Source of the DNA: Pedobacter ginsengisoli
GTDB taxonomy: Bacteria > Bacteroidota > Bacteroidia > Sphingobacteriales > Sphingobacteriaceae
Direction: 5' to 3'
Assembly: GCF_002736205.1 (NCBI RefSeq)
Contig: NZ_CP024091.1
Location: 3,035,555 to 3,099,554, forward strand
Length of the DNA stretch: 64,000 nucleotides
The translations under genes and the position numbers were made by a program. The notes beneath the pieces were generated by a model. That model was given only the letters and a program-made list of their open reading frames with translations, was not told the origin of the DNA and ran no database searches. This document shows, piece by piece, positions 9,545 through 17,832 of the stretch (position 1 is the first letter of the stretch; each line of letters opens with the position of its first letter).

Positions 9545-9559
9545 TGCGCAAACGGTTGC
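9545..9559. promoter_or_regulatory. Candidate LacI-family-type operator, copy 2
   Basis: Second identical copy of TGCGCAAACGGTTGC, in the same orientation, 158 bases from copy 1 and about 22 bases after the ccmB stop on the minus strand. Two operators at this spacing could allow DNA looping upstream of the sigma gene. See the entry for copy 1. Confidence 0.45.
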
Positions 9560-9581
9560 GGAGCACATAATTAATCGATCT

Positions 9582-10241
9582 TTAGTCCCTCCATAGATAA
9601 GGAAAAAGCAGCAAAGTAACTGCTGCAACAAGGGCATTTATAATTAAAAGTAAGCCAATCTCGTCTAAACTCACACTTCTGTCTAAACCGTCAATAGCAT
9701 TTTTTGTTAGCTTAATCAGTACAATCAGCACAGGTATAATAACAGGGAAGCTAAGTATTGCCATAAGCATCCCCCCATTACCTGCTTTAGATGCAATTGC
9801 CGAAATCATTGTAAAAATGGTCGAAAAGCTTAAACTCCCTAAAATTGTGGCTATAATATAAAGGCCAATATCCTGAGGAACATAATCAAACACCATCATG
9901 TAAAAAAACAATGCAATAAGGGTCAACAAAATCATCAAAAGCACATTATATATTGTTTTTGAAATGATCAGTGCCAACGGACTCGCAATGGTATAAATGT
10001 ATAGCTGTTGCCCTTTGCTCTCATGCAAAAACCCTTTCGAAACTGCATTTATAGATGCAAAGAGCATAATAATCCAAAACAATGCATTCCAGGTAATTGG
10101 CGCAATACTAACAAAAGAAAGAAAGCAAACAAATACTGTTGATACTACATAAAGCAATACACCGTTAAGCGCATATTTCGACCGCCATTCCAGCAGCACT
10201 TCTTTCTTAATTAAATATTTTACCTGATGTAGTAATTGCAT
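9582..10241 (-). CDS. ccmB: Heme ABC exporter permease CcmB
   Basis: This 219-residue integral membrane protein has about six hydrophobic segments. It starts with the CcmB-like cytoplasmic stretch VKYLIKKEVLLEWRSKYALNGVLLY and continues through WIIMLFASINAVSKGFLHESKGQQLYIYTI, of which the FLHESKGQQLYIY part is diagnostic of the family. CcmB forms the membrane part of the CcmAB complex that releases heme-loaded CcmE. In related genomes it is normally followed closely by ccmC. Here it is followed by a terminator and then the 9-kb SusCD cassette before ccmC. The gene itself looks intact. A ccmA gene is not in the window. Confidence 0.88.
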   Translation of the reverse strand: MQLLHQVKYLIKKEVLLEWRSKYALNGVLLYVVSTVFVCFLSFVSIAPITWNALFWIIMLFASINAVSKGFLHESKGQQLYIYTIASPLALIISKTIYNVLLMILLTLIALFFYMMVFDYVPQDIGLYIIATILGSLSFSTIFTMISAIASKAGNGGMLMAILSFPVIIPVLIVLIKLTKNAIDGLDRSVSLDEIGLLLIINALVAAVTLLLFPYLWRD

Positions 10242-10340
10242 GTAGCGGCAAAGATAATTTTTAATCGGTTATTTTCGATTCAGATAGGTGTTTTGTAACC
10301 TAAATATGAATAATATTGTATTAATAAATGAATCCTGATC

Positions 10341-10856
10341 ATGAACGAATATCTTGACATCATTTTAAGAAGCCTGGCAGTTTATGCCTTTATGATTGTA
10401 GCAATCCGCTTAAGTGGCAAAAAGGAGCTTTCACAGCTTAATACCACTGATGTAGTGCTGATTTTACTGATCAGCAATGCAGTTCAAAATGCTATGGTTG
10501 GCAACAACACAAGCCTATCAGGAGGTCTGGTTGCAGCGGCAGTATTATTCACGTTAAACTTTGCATTAAAAAAGCTCATGTTTAAAAGCAAAAAACTTAG
10601 AGATCTGATTTCTCAGCACCCTGAAATCCTTATACATAACGGCAAATTAAACTTTGACAAGCTCAGTGAGTTAGATATTACCAACGAGGAGCTTGAAGAA
10701 GCAATGAGGGAACATGGTGTAGAAAGATATAAAGATGTAAAACTGGCTATCCTTGAAGTTGATGGAAACATCAGTATTATTACCGGAGATGAACACCTAA
10801 AACAAACTCAGTTTAAAAGAAAAAGGAAACACAAATCGCTTGGCGATTTAAATTAA
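10341..10856 (+). CDS. DUF421-family (YetF-like) membrane protein
   Basis: The 171-residue product has two or three N-terminal membrane segments containing the family motif (IVAIRLSGKKELSQLNTTDVVLILLISNAVQNAM). The soluble C-terminal domain of the DUF421/YetF family follows (HPEILIHNGKLNFDKLSELDITNEELEEAMREHGVE; VKLAILEVDGNISII). The family is widespread and its function is poorly defined. In Bacillus its members have been linked to spore or envelope properties. It is divergent from ccmB and converges on the next gene with 3 bases between stops, so it is probably a single-gene unit. Confidence 0.85.
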   Translation: MNEYLDIILRSLAVYAFMIVAIRLSGKKELSQLNTTDVVLILLISNAVQNAMVGNNTSLSGGLVAAAVLFTLNFALKKLMFKSKKLRDLISQHPEILIHNGKLNFDKLSELDITNEELEEAMREHGVERYKDVKLAILEVDGNISIITGDEHLKQTQFKRKRKHKSLGDLN

Positions 10857-10859
10857 CAC

Positions 10860-11273
10860 CTACTTTACCTCAACAACATCATTTGCCAAAGCAACCTTTG
10901 GTTTCCTGACCGTAATTAATATAAATGTTCCGGCAGCAATAACGTACCAACCCCATTTCAATTTCACCATACCTGCACCTATGTTAATCAGTTTTTTGAA
11001 ATGTAAAAAACTAAATGAATCATGCGCTTTAAAGTATATACCGGCTAAAGTAATCAGAACCAAAACAATTCCACCCCAACCAGCCAGCTTTATTAGTCCG
11101 GCCTTATTTGCAAACGCACCTATTAATCCAATTATTACCAATACATAAAATGCAATAGCTAACCGCTGATCAATATCAAAATAATTCCAGCTACCAATAA
11201 TTGGAATACGCATAAGCGGACACATTCCGCCTACAGCCATAATAACTGATCCAATAATTCCCTGCAGTCTCAT
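10860..11273 (-). CDS. Hypothetical membrane protein, four predicted TM segments
   Basis: This is a 137-residue hydrophobic protein with about four membrane-spanning stretches (IIGSVIMAVGGMCPL, AIAFYVLVIIGLIGAF, GWGGIVLVLITLAGIYF, WYVIAAGTFILIT). I do not recognise the family. It starts 5 bases after gldC and is the last gene of the unit helicase, small membrane protein, gldC, this gene. Co-occurrence with gldC suggests an envelope role, but that is inference only. Confidence 0.6.
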   Translation of the reverse strand: MRLQGIIGSVIMAVGGMCPLMRIPIIGSWNYFDIDQRLAIAFYVLVIIGLIGAFANKAGLIKLAGWGGIVLVLITLAGIYFKAHDSFSFLHFKKLINIGAGMVKLKWGWYVIAAGTFILITVRKPKVALANDVVEVK

Positions 11274-11278
11274 TTTAC

Positions 11279-11614
11279 CTATCCTTGAGTATTGATTCCC
11301 ATTTTATCAGCAAAGTGCGCGCAGTAATCACGTAAATCCTCTACGATAAGCGTCTCACCAGTAGCCCTTAAAAAGCTATCGCCCATGGTTTGCAAAGTTT
11401 CATAAAAAAACCGCTTCATTTCATCAACAGGCATATCTTTAGTCCAAAGATCAATACGCATTGAATTCTTATAATTGTGGTCCCACAATGCCAGCATCAT
11501 AGATTTAACAGGAACTTGCTCCTGAGTTTTTGCATCTGTAGATTCCCAAAGAATATTATCAGGAACATTATTATCATCTAATTGAACAGTGATTTTGATT
11601 TCTGCTTGCTTCAT
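11279..11614 (-). CDS. gldC: Gliding motility protein GldC
   Basis: Starting at the ATG ending at 11614, the product has 111 residues (MKQAEIKITVQL...). It matches the GldC family along its whole length: VPDNILWESTDA, SMMLALWDHNYKNSMRIDLW, then TKDMPVDEMKRFFYETL and LRDYCAHFADKMGI. The frame extends upstream, but that stretch lies inside the preceding gene. Its ATG overlaps the TAA stop of that gene (TAATG), indicating coupled translation. GldC was found in Flavobacterium johnsoniae gliding screens, but homologues also occur in non-gliding Bacteroidetes. gldB, the usual neighbour, is absent here. gldA, gldF and gldG lie about 10 kb away. Confidence 0.88.
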   Translation of the reverse strand: MKQAEIKITVQLDDNNVPDNILWESTDAKTQEQVPVKSMMLALWDHNYKNSMRIDLWTKDMPVDEMKRFFYETLQTMGDSFLRATGETLIVEDLRDYCAHFADKMGINTQG

Positions 11615-11895
11615 TAACTTATACTGGTTTTTATTATAAATATTAAAATAATGATGAAAATAACTAACACGCCTTCTACTACCCATAATTTTTTAAGGTT
11701 TAAAATAAACCTTCTAAAAATCTGATCAGATACGAAAGCAACTATTGCAGCTAAAAAACTGAACCCTACCAAAATTCCCGTAACATCAACATGTTGCGGG
11801 GCATGCCCTTCTTCCTTTTTACTAACCAGCAAGAGTACAGCAACAACCAAACAAATGGCCGAAACAATATTGAGAGGTGTCAGTTTTACTTTCAA
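11614..11895 (-). CDS. Small membrane protein upstream of gldC
   Basis: The 93-residue product has three hydrophobic segments (IVSAICLVVAVLLLVS, VDVTGILVGFSFLAAIVAFV, VVEGVLVIFIIILIFII). The only available start is TTG ending at 11895, because an in-frame TAG lies four codons upstream and there is no suitable ATG. It begins 9 bases after the helicase stop and its stop overlaps the gldC start by one base. I do not recognise the family. The tight packing says it belongs to the same transcript. Confidence 0.6.
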   Translation of the reverse strand: MKVKLTPLNIVSAICLVVAVLLLVSKKEEGHAPQHVDVTGILVGFSFLAAIVAFVSDQIFRRFILNLKKLWVVEGVLVIFIIILIFIIKTSIS

Positions 11896-11904
11896 TGCCT
11901 TTAA

Positions 11905-13227
11905 CTATTTTTTGAATTTCTTTTTTTTCCAGGCCGGCTGCTTATTTGTTTTATTTCTTGCAGCTGCAGCAATTGCCGCTGCATGTTTCTTTTCATGGAA
12001 TGCACCTTTAAAATCAGGGTCTTCTTTACGCTTTTGATCGTCAATTGCACGATTTATAGCCTGTCTTTCCTCGTATGGCGTTTCTTCCACAAAAACTTCG
12101 GCAGGCAAAGGTACAACAGGAATATCTTGTCTAATTAGTTTTTGTATTTTCTGAATGTAATATTTTTCTCCGGGTGTACAGAAAGTAAGTGCATCCCCTT
12201 TTGAATATGCCCTACCCGTACGGCCAATTCTATGCACATAATCTTCAATAATGATCGGAACATCAAAATTAATTACATGGCTAACTTCCGAAACATCAAT
12301 ACCACGCGATGCCACATCAGTTGCCACCAACACCCTAATATTGCCCTCTTTAAAACTATTTATAGAATTAATCCTTGTATTTTGTCCCTTATTGGCATGT
12401 ATTACCCTAACAGCATCAGGCCCAAGCCTGCGCTCAATAAAACTAAAAATATTGTCGGCCACAGTTTTAGTTTTACAAAAAATGATCAGTCTCTTAAATT
12501 CCTCATCATTTTTCATCAAGTGCTGGAGCAGATTAATTTTAGTTTTAAAATTAGGCACTTCGTACAACGATTGTGTAACCGTTGCAGCAGGAGTAGCCTG
12601 TTCAGCAACCTCAATTAAAGTGGGGTGCTTTAAAAAATCGCCTGCAATCTTTTGAACAAGATTACTCATAGTAGCCGAGAACAAAAGATTTTGTCTTTTA
12701 CGAGGCACCACCTCTAAAATTCTATGAATAGAGCCAATAAAACCCATATCCATCATTTTATCAGCCTCATCAAGCACTAAAAACTTTAGGTATTGCGTAT
12801 TAATATGGCCTGCCAGATAAATATCCAGGAATCTTCCCGGTGTAGCTACAATAATATCAACACCTGCCTTAATCTGTTCAATTTGAGTTTTGGGGCCAAG
12901 TCCACCATAAACAACAACAGTACGCAGATCAGTATATTTAGAAAACACCTTTATATGCTCAGTAATTTGCATGGCAAGCTCCCTTGTTGGCGCAAGGATC
13001 AAAGCACGGGCAGAATCACCCTGTGCATATTTCAGTTGCATTAAAATAGGCAAAACATAGGCCGCAGTTTTACCCGTTCCGGTTTCGGCAATCCCAAAAA
13101 TATCCTGACCAGATAATACCGGAGCTATTGCTTTTTCCTGTATAGGGGTTGCAACAGTAAAGCCAGCATCAGCTACAGCATTTAAAATCTGTCGATTTAA
13201 GTTAAACTCTTCGAATTTCTTGCCCAT
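11905..13227 (-). CDS. DEAD-box ATP-dependent RNA helicase (RhlE-like)
   Basis: The 440-residue protein carries the full DEAD-box motif series in order: Q motif (FNLNRQILNAVADAGFTVATPIQ), I (AETGTGKT, about 47-54), Ia (PTRELA), Ib (TPGR), II (DEAD, about 152-155), III (SAT), IV (LIIFCKTK), V (ATDVASRGIDV) and VI (HRIGRTGR). The C-terminal tail is very basic (KQPAWKKKKFKK), as in RhlE-type helicases acting on rRNA or mRNA structure. A TAnnTTTG element ends only 4 bases before the ATG, suggesting a leaderless transcript. It heads the unit that continues into gldC. Confidence 0.92.
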   Translation of the reverse strand: MGKKFEEFNLNRQILNAVADAGFTVATPIQEKAIAPVLSGQDIFGIAETGTGKTAAYVLPILMQLKYAQGDSARALILAPTRELAMQITEHIKVFSKYTDLRTVVVYGGLGPKTQIEQIKAGVDIIVATPGRFLDIYLAGHINTQYLKFLVLDEADKMMDMGFIGSIHRILEVVPRKRQNLLFSATMSNLVQKIAGDFLKHPTLIEVAEQATPAATVTQSLYEVPNFKTKINLLQHLMKNDEEFKRLIIFCKTKTVADNIFSFIERRLGPDAVRVIHANKGQNTRINSINSFKEGNIRVLVATDVASRGIDVSEVSHVINFDVPIIIEDYVHRIGRTGRAYSKGDALTFCTPGEKYYIQKIQKLIRQDIPVVPLPAEVFVEETPYEERQAINRAIDDQKRKEDPDFKGAFHEKKHAAAIAAAARNKTNKQPAWKKKKFKK

Positions 13228-13231
13228 TCGG

Positions 13232-13239
13232 CAAAAGTA
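13232..13239 (-). promoter_or_regulatory. TAnnTTTG -7 element of the helicase gene, 4 nt from ATG
   Basis: The minus-strand sequence TACTTTTG fits the Bacteroidetes -7 consensus TAnnTTTG. It is separated from the start codon by only CCGA, so transcription would begin at or within a few bases of the ATG. No clear -33 TTTG at the usual spacing is visible. Confidence 0.5.
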
Positions 13240-13359
13240 GTCAAAATTTATTTACCCACCTGTCACCAGACTCCCTGTCAGTAATTATCCGGATAAGTTT
13301 AGAATCACGGATAGTAAAGTAAAACCTGGAAAATTACATTATGAAAAGAATATTTTTTT

Positions 13360-13367
13360 TAAGTTTG
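13360..13367 (+). promoter_or_regulatory. TAnnTTTG -7 element of pyrC, 5 nt from ATG
   Basis: TAAGTTTG fits the Bacteroidetes -7 consensus and is followed by ACACT and the pyrC ATG. This again implies a leader of only a few bases or none. Confidence 0.5.
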
Positions 13368-13372
13368 ACACT

Positions 13373-14707
13373 ATGAATACCATACTCATAAAAGCTGCTT
13401 CAATTGTAAATGAAGGCCAAATAGTAGTCGCTGATGTACTCATCAAGGACGGGTTTATTGAAAAAATTGCGCCAAAAATCGATGGGCCTGCAGATCAGGA
13501 AATCAATGCCGAAGGATTACACCTTTTTCCGGGGATGATTGACGATCAGGTACATTTCAGGGAGCCCGGACTTACTGATAAGGCCGACATTTTTTCTGAA
13601 AGCATGGCGGCAGTAGCAGGTGGTATTACCTCTTTTATGGAAATGCCCAACACCATTCCAAATACATTAACACAAGAATTGCTTGCGGATAAGTATCAGA
13701 TTGCAGCTGAAATGTCTCTTGCCAACTACTCTTTCTTTATGGGTGCCTCAAACACCAATATTGAAGAAGTACTAAAAACAGATCCAAGAAATGTTTGTGG
13801 CATTAAGGTTTTTATGGGCTCATCAACAGGTAACATGCTGGTTGATAATGAAAAAGTTCTCGACAATATCTTCAGAGAAGCACCAATGCTTGTGGCAACC
13901 CATTGCGAAGATGAGCAAACCATAAGAGCCAATATGGCGCTGTACAAAGAAAAATATGGCGAAAACATCACCATTGATATGCATCCCCTTATCAGAAGTG
14001 CAGAGGCTTGCTATATTTCTTCTTCAATGGCAATAGATCTTGCTAAAAAGCACGGTACACGCTTGCATATTTTACACATATCAACCGGCAAAGAAGTAGC
14101 ACTATTCGACAACATTACCCCTTTAAAAGATAAAAAAATCACTGCCGAGGCTTGTATTCATCACCTTTGGTTTGACGACAGAGACTATGCCACCAAAGGA
14201 AACTGGATAAAATGGAACCCAGCAGTAAAAACAGCTGAAGATAAAGATGCCATTTTAAAAGGCGTGCTCGATAACCATTTAGATATCATTGCAACAGATC
14301 ACGCCCCGCACACCATAGCCGAAAAAGAACAGTCTTACTTAAAAGCTCCTTCGGGCGGGCCATTAGTGCAACATGCCCTGCCTGCTTTATTTGAAATGTA
14401 TCATCAAAAAAAGATCACTCTAGAGAAAATTGCCGAAAAAACTGCGCATAATGTAGCCATCTGTTTCAATATCGACAGAAGAGGCTTTATCAGAGAAGGT
14501 TATTGGGCAGATCTGGTATTGGTAAACCTGAATGATCCGTTTAAAGTGACCCGTCAAAATGTACTTTACAAATGCGGATGGTCTCCTTTTGAAGGTCAAA
14601 CCTTTCAGGCCGAAGTAACGCATACCTTTGTTTCAGGTAATCTTGCCTATCAGAAAGGACGATTTACTACCAGAGAAAACGGAAAAAGATTAGCCTTTAA
14701 CAGGTAA
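13373..14707 (+). CDS. pyrC: Dihydroorotase
   Basis: The 444-residue amidohydrolase catalyses the reversible cyclisation of N-carbamoyl-L-aspartate to dihydroorotate in pyrimidine synthesis. The N-terminal metal motif reads IDDQVHFREPG: the second His of the usual HxH is present (His61), while the first is Gln59. I recall the same DDQVHFREP form in other Bacteroidetes dihydroorotases, so this is a clade trait and not damage. Other hallmarks are AGGITSFMEMPNT, ATHCEDE, LHILHIST and the C-terminal IATDHAPHT. The stop codon overlaps the start of the next gene (TAATG), so the two are translationally coupled. Confidence 0.92.
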   Translation: MNTILIKAASIVNEGQIVVADVLIKDGFIEKIAPKIDGPADQEINAEGLHLFPGMIDDQVHFREPGLTDKADIFSESMAAVAGGITSFMEMPNTIPNTLTQELLADKYQIAAEMSLANYSFFMGASNTNIEEVLKTDPRNVCGIKVFMGSSTGNMLVDNEKVLDNIFREAPMLVATHCEDEQTIRANMALYKEKYGENITIDMHPLIRSAEACYISSSMAIDLAKKHGTRLHILHISTGKEVALFDNITPLKDKKITAEACIHHLWFDDRDYATKGNWIKWNPAVKTAEDKDAILKGVLDNHLDIIATDHAPHTIAEKEQSYLKAPSGGPLVQHALPALFEMYHQKKITLEKIAEKTAHNVAICFNIDRRGFIREGYWADLVLVNLNDPFKVTRQNVLYKCGWSPFEGQTFQAEVTHTFVSGNLAYQKGRFTTRENGKRLAFNR

Positions 14708-15780
14708 TGAATGTAGCTTATAAGCCAGAAGTACGGAAATTTACTATCCTGATATCCCTTTCTGCTATTGTGTTTTTCGGCGGCTTTTTCAGCAGGTTTA
14801 TCGAAAACATTTATTCAGACGGGCTTTATCAGATAAGCTCCGTTATTCAGCGATTTATAAGCTCATTAGTTCCTTTCGCCCTTGGCGATTTTCTTTACCT
14901 CATACTTATTCTGTATGTAATCAGAAGCTTATTTCTATTTTATAAAAAAGTAGCTCACAAGTCACTTAAAAAAGCTGATTGGTTAAAAGCCCCATTGCAC
15001 ATAGTAAACTTTACACTTATACTTTATCTGGTCTTTAAAATCCTTTGGGGTTTAAACTATTCACGCCCCTCTGTTTCAAAACAATTGGGTATTAGTAATG
15101 AAAAATACAGCACCCCCGAACTTGTCTCGCTTGGCAGGTTTTTCATCAATAAGCTTAATCACCTCCAAAAGGTAAACAAAACAAGATATAACATCAATGA
15201 ACTAGAAGCCAGGGCCAAAACAGCTTACAATAAAATGGAACTAAAAAACTCCATTTTTAAGTACCGTAGCCCTGCCGTAAAATCAGTATTAAACAGTTGG
15301 ATTGTTACTAAAATCGGTATAGAAGGATACTACAATCCGCTCTCGGGCGAAGCCAATGTAAATATGAGATTGCCAGCCATCGCCCTGCCATTTGTTACCT
15401 GTCACGAAATAGCCCATCAACTGGGCATTGGTCGCGAAGACGAAGCAAACCTTATCGGCTATCTTGTAGCTGCCAACAGTAACGACCCTAATTTTCAGTA
15501 TTCAGCACATTATGCAATGTTAAAAAGTATACTTTTTGAAATCCGAATCAAATCTCAGGAAGACTACGATGCACTGTATGCAACTATCAATGCCGGTACC
15601 ATACAAGACTTTAAAAACGACAGAGATTTTTGGCGTAAGTATAACAGCGAGATGTTTGGATATATGGATGTTGCTTTCGACAGGTTTTTAAAACTAAACA
15701 ATCAGAATAAAGGAACAGACAGCTATCAGGACATAGTACTTTGGCTTTATAATATCCATAAAAAAGAGCTCAAGCCTTAA
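14707..15780 (+). CDS. DUF3810-family membrane protein with zinc-peptidase motif
   Basis: The 357-residue protein has three N-terminal membrane segments (about residues 13-30, 60-80 and 97-115). A large domain follows that contains HEIAH at 233-237 (TCHEIAHQLGIGREDEANLIGYL), the HExxH zinc motif with a downstream Glu. This matches the DUF3810 family of Bacteroidetes and Firmicutes, which has peptidase-like features but no established substrate. Its start overlaps the pyrC stop by one base. A second ATG at 14711 is in another frame. Coupling to pyrC probably reflects expression, not a shared pathway. Confidence 0.8.
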   Translation: MNVAYKPEVRKFTILISLSAIVFFGGFFSRFIENIYSDGLYQISSVIQRFISSLVPFALGDFLYLILILYVIRSLFLFYKKVAHKSLKKADWLKAPLHIVNFTLILYLVFKILWGLNYSRPSVSKQLGISNEKYSTPELVSLGRFFINKLNHLQKVNKTRYNINELEARAKTAYNKMELKNSIFKYRSPAVKSVLNSWIVTKIGIEGYYNPLSGEANVNMRLPAIALPFVTCHEIAHQLGIGREDEANLIGYLVAANSNDPNFQYSAHYAMLKSILFEIRIKSQEDYDALYATINAGTIQDFKNDRDFWRKYNSEMFGYMDVAFDRFLKLNNQNKGTDSYQDIVLWLYNIHKKELKP

Positions 15781-15917
15781 AAAATCAGCTATTCAGTTAA
15801 AATAGTTCTTTATAGCTTAATCCTGTTACTTTATTTTAAACCTCCCAAAGAACAGGTTAGTTCCACATCATCTGAAAAACATTACAACCTTAAAACAATA
15901 AAAACCGTAAACATTCC

Positions 15918-15925
15918 TAAATTTG
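15918..15925 (+). promoter_or_regulatory. TAnnTTTG -7 element of hscA, 7 nt from ATG
   Basis: TAAATTTG is followed by seven bases (CCAAACT) and the hscA ATG. The position matches the pyrC, glyS and helicase elements and suggests a leaderless or near-leaderless mRNA. Confidence 0.5.
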
Positions 15926-15932
15926 CCAAACT

Positions 15933-17792
15933 ATGGCAAAAATATCCATCAACCTGGCAACAGGCTCCTTCCAGCAGGAAGAAATCATCGTCGGTATCGA
16001 CTTAGGAACAACAAATAGTCTTGTAGCCTTTATCGATCCTGATAAAAACCCTAAGGTAATAAATGATACAGGTAAAGGTTTATTAGTTCCTTCTGTTGTA
16101 CATTTCAATACGCAAGGCGATGCTGTGGTTGGAAACGAAGCCAAAGAATTTTTAATTACAGACCCTTCAAACACCATCTTCTCTGTTAAACGCCTGCTTG
16201 GCAGGTCGTACAAAGATGTAGCCAGTCATCAGGACACCTTCTCTTATAAAATAATTGACGATGAAAATGATGCTCTGGTAAAAATTAAAGCAGGCAATAA
16301 ATTCTATACACCAATTGAATTGTCAGCCGAAATATTAAAAGAGCTTAAAGCAAGAGCAGAACATGCACTTAAAACCCCTGTAAACAGAGCTGTAATAACC
16401 GTTCCTGCTTATTTCAATGATAGCCAGCGACAAGCAACCCGCGATGCAGGTAAACTTGCTGGCCTGGATGTTTTAAGGATAGTAAACGAACCTACAGCGG
16501 CTAGTTTAGCCTATGGATTAGGCCTCGATCCTACTCAACAAAAAACCATAGCTGTTTATGACCTGGGTGGAGGTACTTTTGATGTATCTGTACTTTCAAT
16601 TCAAAACGGAATATTCGAAGTACTATCAACCAATGGCAATACCTTTTTAGGTGGCGATGATTTTGACCGTGCCATTGTTCATTATTGGATAGAAAAGAAC
16701 AAATTAAACAAAGAAGACCTTGCTGCAGATTCTGGCCTAATGCAAGCCTTAAGATTAAAAGCCGAAGAGGCCAAAAAAGCATTAACCACACAAAATCTGT
16801 TTAATGAAAAGTTAGGCGAAATCTGGTGCTCTATAGATAAACAAACCTTTGAACAACTTATTGCCCCTAAAGTTGCAGAAACCATAAACTCATGCAAACA
16901 AGCCTTAAGTGATGCAAAACTAACCATTGAAAACATTGATGAGGTAGTTTTAGTAGGAGGCTCTACACGCACCCCATATGTTAAAAAACAAGTAGCCGAG
17001 TTCTTTGGCCGTACACCCCACGATCAGATTAACCCTGATGAGGTAGTTGCCTTAGGAGCTGCAATACAAGCTGATATCCTTGCCGGAAACCGGTCCGACA
17101 TCCTTTTATTGGATGTTACCCCTCTATCCCTTGGAATAGAAACTATGGGCGGCTTAATGGACGTAATTATCCCAAGAAACGCAAAGGTCCCAACAAAAGC
17201 GGGCCGACAATACACTACCTCGGTTGATGGTCAGGTAAACATGAAAATCTCTGTATTCCAGGGAGAACGTGACCTTGTTCAGGAAAACAGAAAATTAGCT
17301 GAGTTTGACCTAAAGGGAATCCCTTCAATGCCGGCCGGCTTACCTAAAGTAGATATTAATTTCCTTTTAAATGCCGATGGTATTTTAACCGTACAAGCTA
17401 TCGAATTACGCTCTGGAGTAAAACAGCAAATAGACATAACCCCAAGCTATGGCCTTACAGATGAAACTGTAGAAAAGATGCTGATCGACAGCATTACCCA
17501 TGCAAAAAGCGATGTAGAGCAAAGGATGCTAATTGAAGCAAGAAGTGAAGGTGAGCAATTGGTTTACACTGCTGAACGTTTTATTGAAAAACACGGCACC
17601 TTCCTTACTGCAGACGAAATTAAAAATACAAACATCCATATCCAGGCTCTTAAAGAAGCGCTGGCTAAAGCAGAGAAAGATGAAATTCTTAAAAAAGCAG
17701 ACGAGTTAAATGAATATACACGTCCATTTGCTGAACGTGTTATGGATGTAGCTGTTTCATCTGCTATGAAAGGGAAAAGCATCGATAAATAA
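15933..17792 (+). CDS. hscA: Fe-S protein assembly chaperone HscA (Hsp70 family)
   Basis: The 619-residue Hsp70 has the ATPase domain signatures GIDLGTTNS, DLGGGTFDVSVL and VLVGGSTRTPYVKKQV, and a C-terminal substrate-binding domain (LLLDVTPLSLGIETMGG). The N-terminal extension of about 18 residues before the first signature, the compact length and the shortened lid region fit HscA better than DnaK. DnaK is normally about 635 residues with a Gly-rich, acidic tail, and this protein lacks that tail. HscA assists transfer of clusters from IscU. The usual hscB/isc neighbours are absent here. It has its own promoter-like element, and a 140-base spacer separates it from the previous gene. Confidence 0.85.
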   Translation: MAKISINLATGSFQQEEIIVGIDLGTTNSLVAFIDPDKNPKVINDTGKGLLVPSVVHFNTQGDAVVGNEAKEFLITDPSNTIFSVKRLLGRSYKDVASHQDTFSYKIIDDENDALVKIKAGNKFYTPIELSAEILKELKARAEHALKTPVNRAVITVPAYFNDSQRQATRDAGKLAGLDVLRIVNEPTAASLAYGLGLDPTQQKTIAVYDLGGGTFDVSVLSIQNGIFEVLSTNGNTFLGGDDFDRAIVHYWIEKNKLNKEDLAADSGLMQALRLKAEEAKKALTTQNLFNEKLGEIWCSIDKQTFEQLIAPKVAETINSCKQALSDAKLTIENIDEVVLVGGSTRTPYVKKQVAEFFGRTPHDQINPDEVVALGAAIQADILAGNRSDILLLDVTPLSLGIETMGGLMDVIIPRNAKVPTKAGRQYTTSVDGQVNMKISVFQGERDLVQENRKLAEFDLKGIPSMPAGLPKVDINFLLNADGILTVQAIELRSGVKQQIDITPSYGLTDETVEKMLIDSITHAKSDVEQRMLIEARSEGEQLVYTAERFIEKHGTFLTADEIKNTNIHIQALKEALAKAEKDEILKKADELNEYTRPFAERVMDVAVSSAMKGKSIDK

Positions 17793-17832
17793 CCACCCTA
17801 AGGGTTTCTTTATATAGTTTTACGGGAATGAA

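Noticed and set aside
9387..9559. The two identical 15-mers read as target-site duplications of a mobile element
   Set aside because: Both lie on the same side of the cassette with only 158 bases and no transposase between them, and their near-palindromic form fits an operator better.
13540..13575. Loss of the first His in the dihydroorotase HxH motif taken as an inactive enzyme
   Set aside because: I recall the same DDQVHFREP form in other Bacteroidetes dihydroorotases, and all other motifs are intact, so this is a clade trait.
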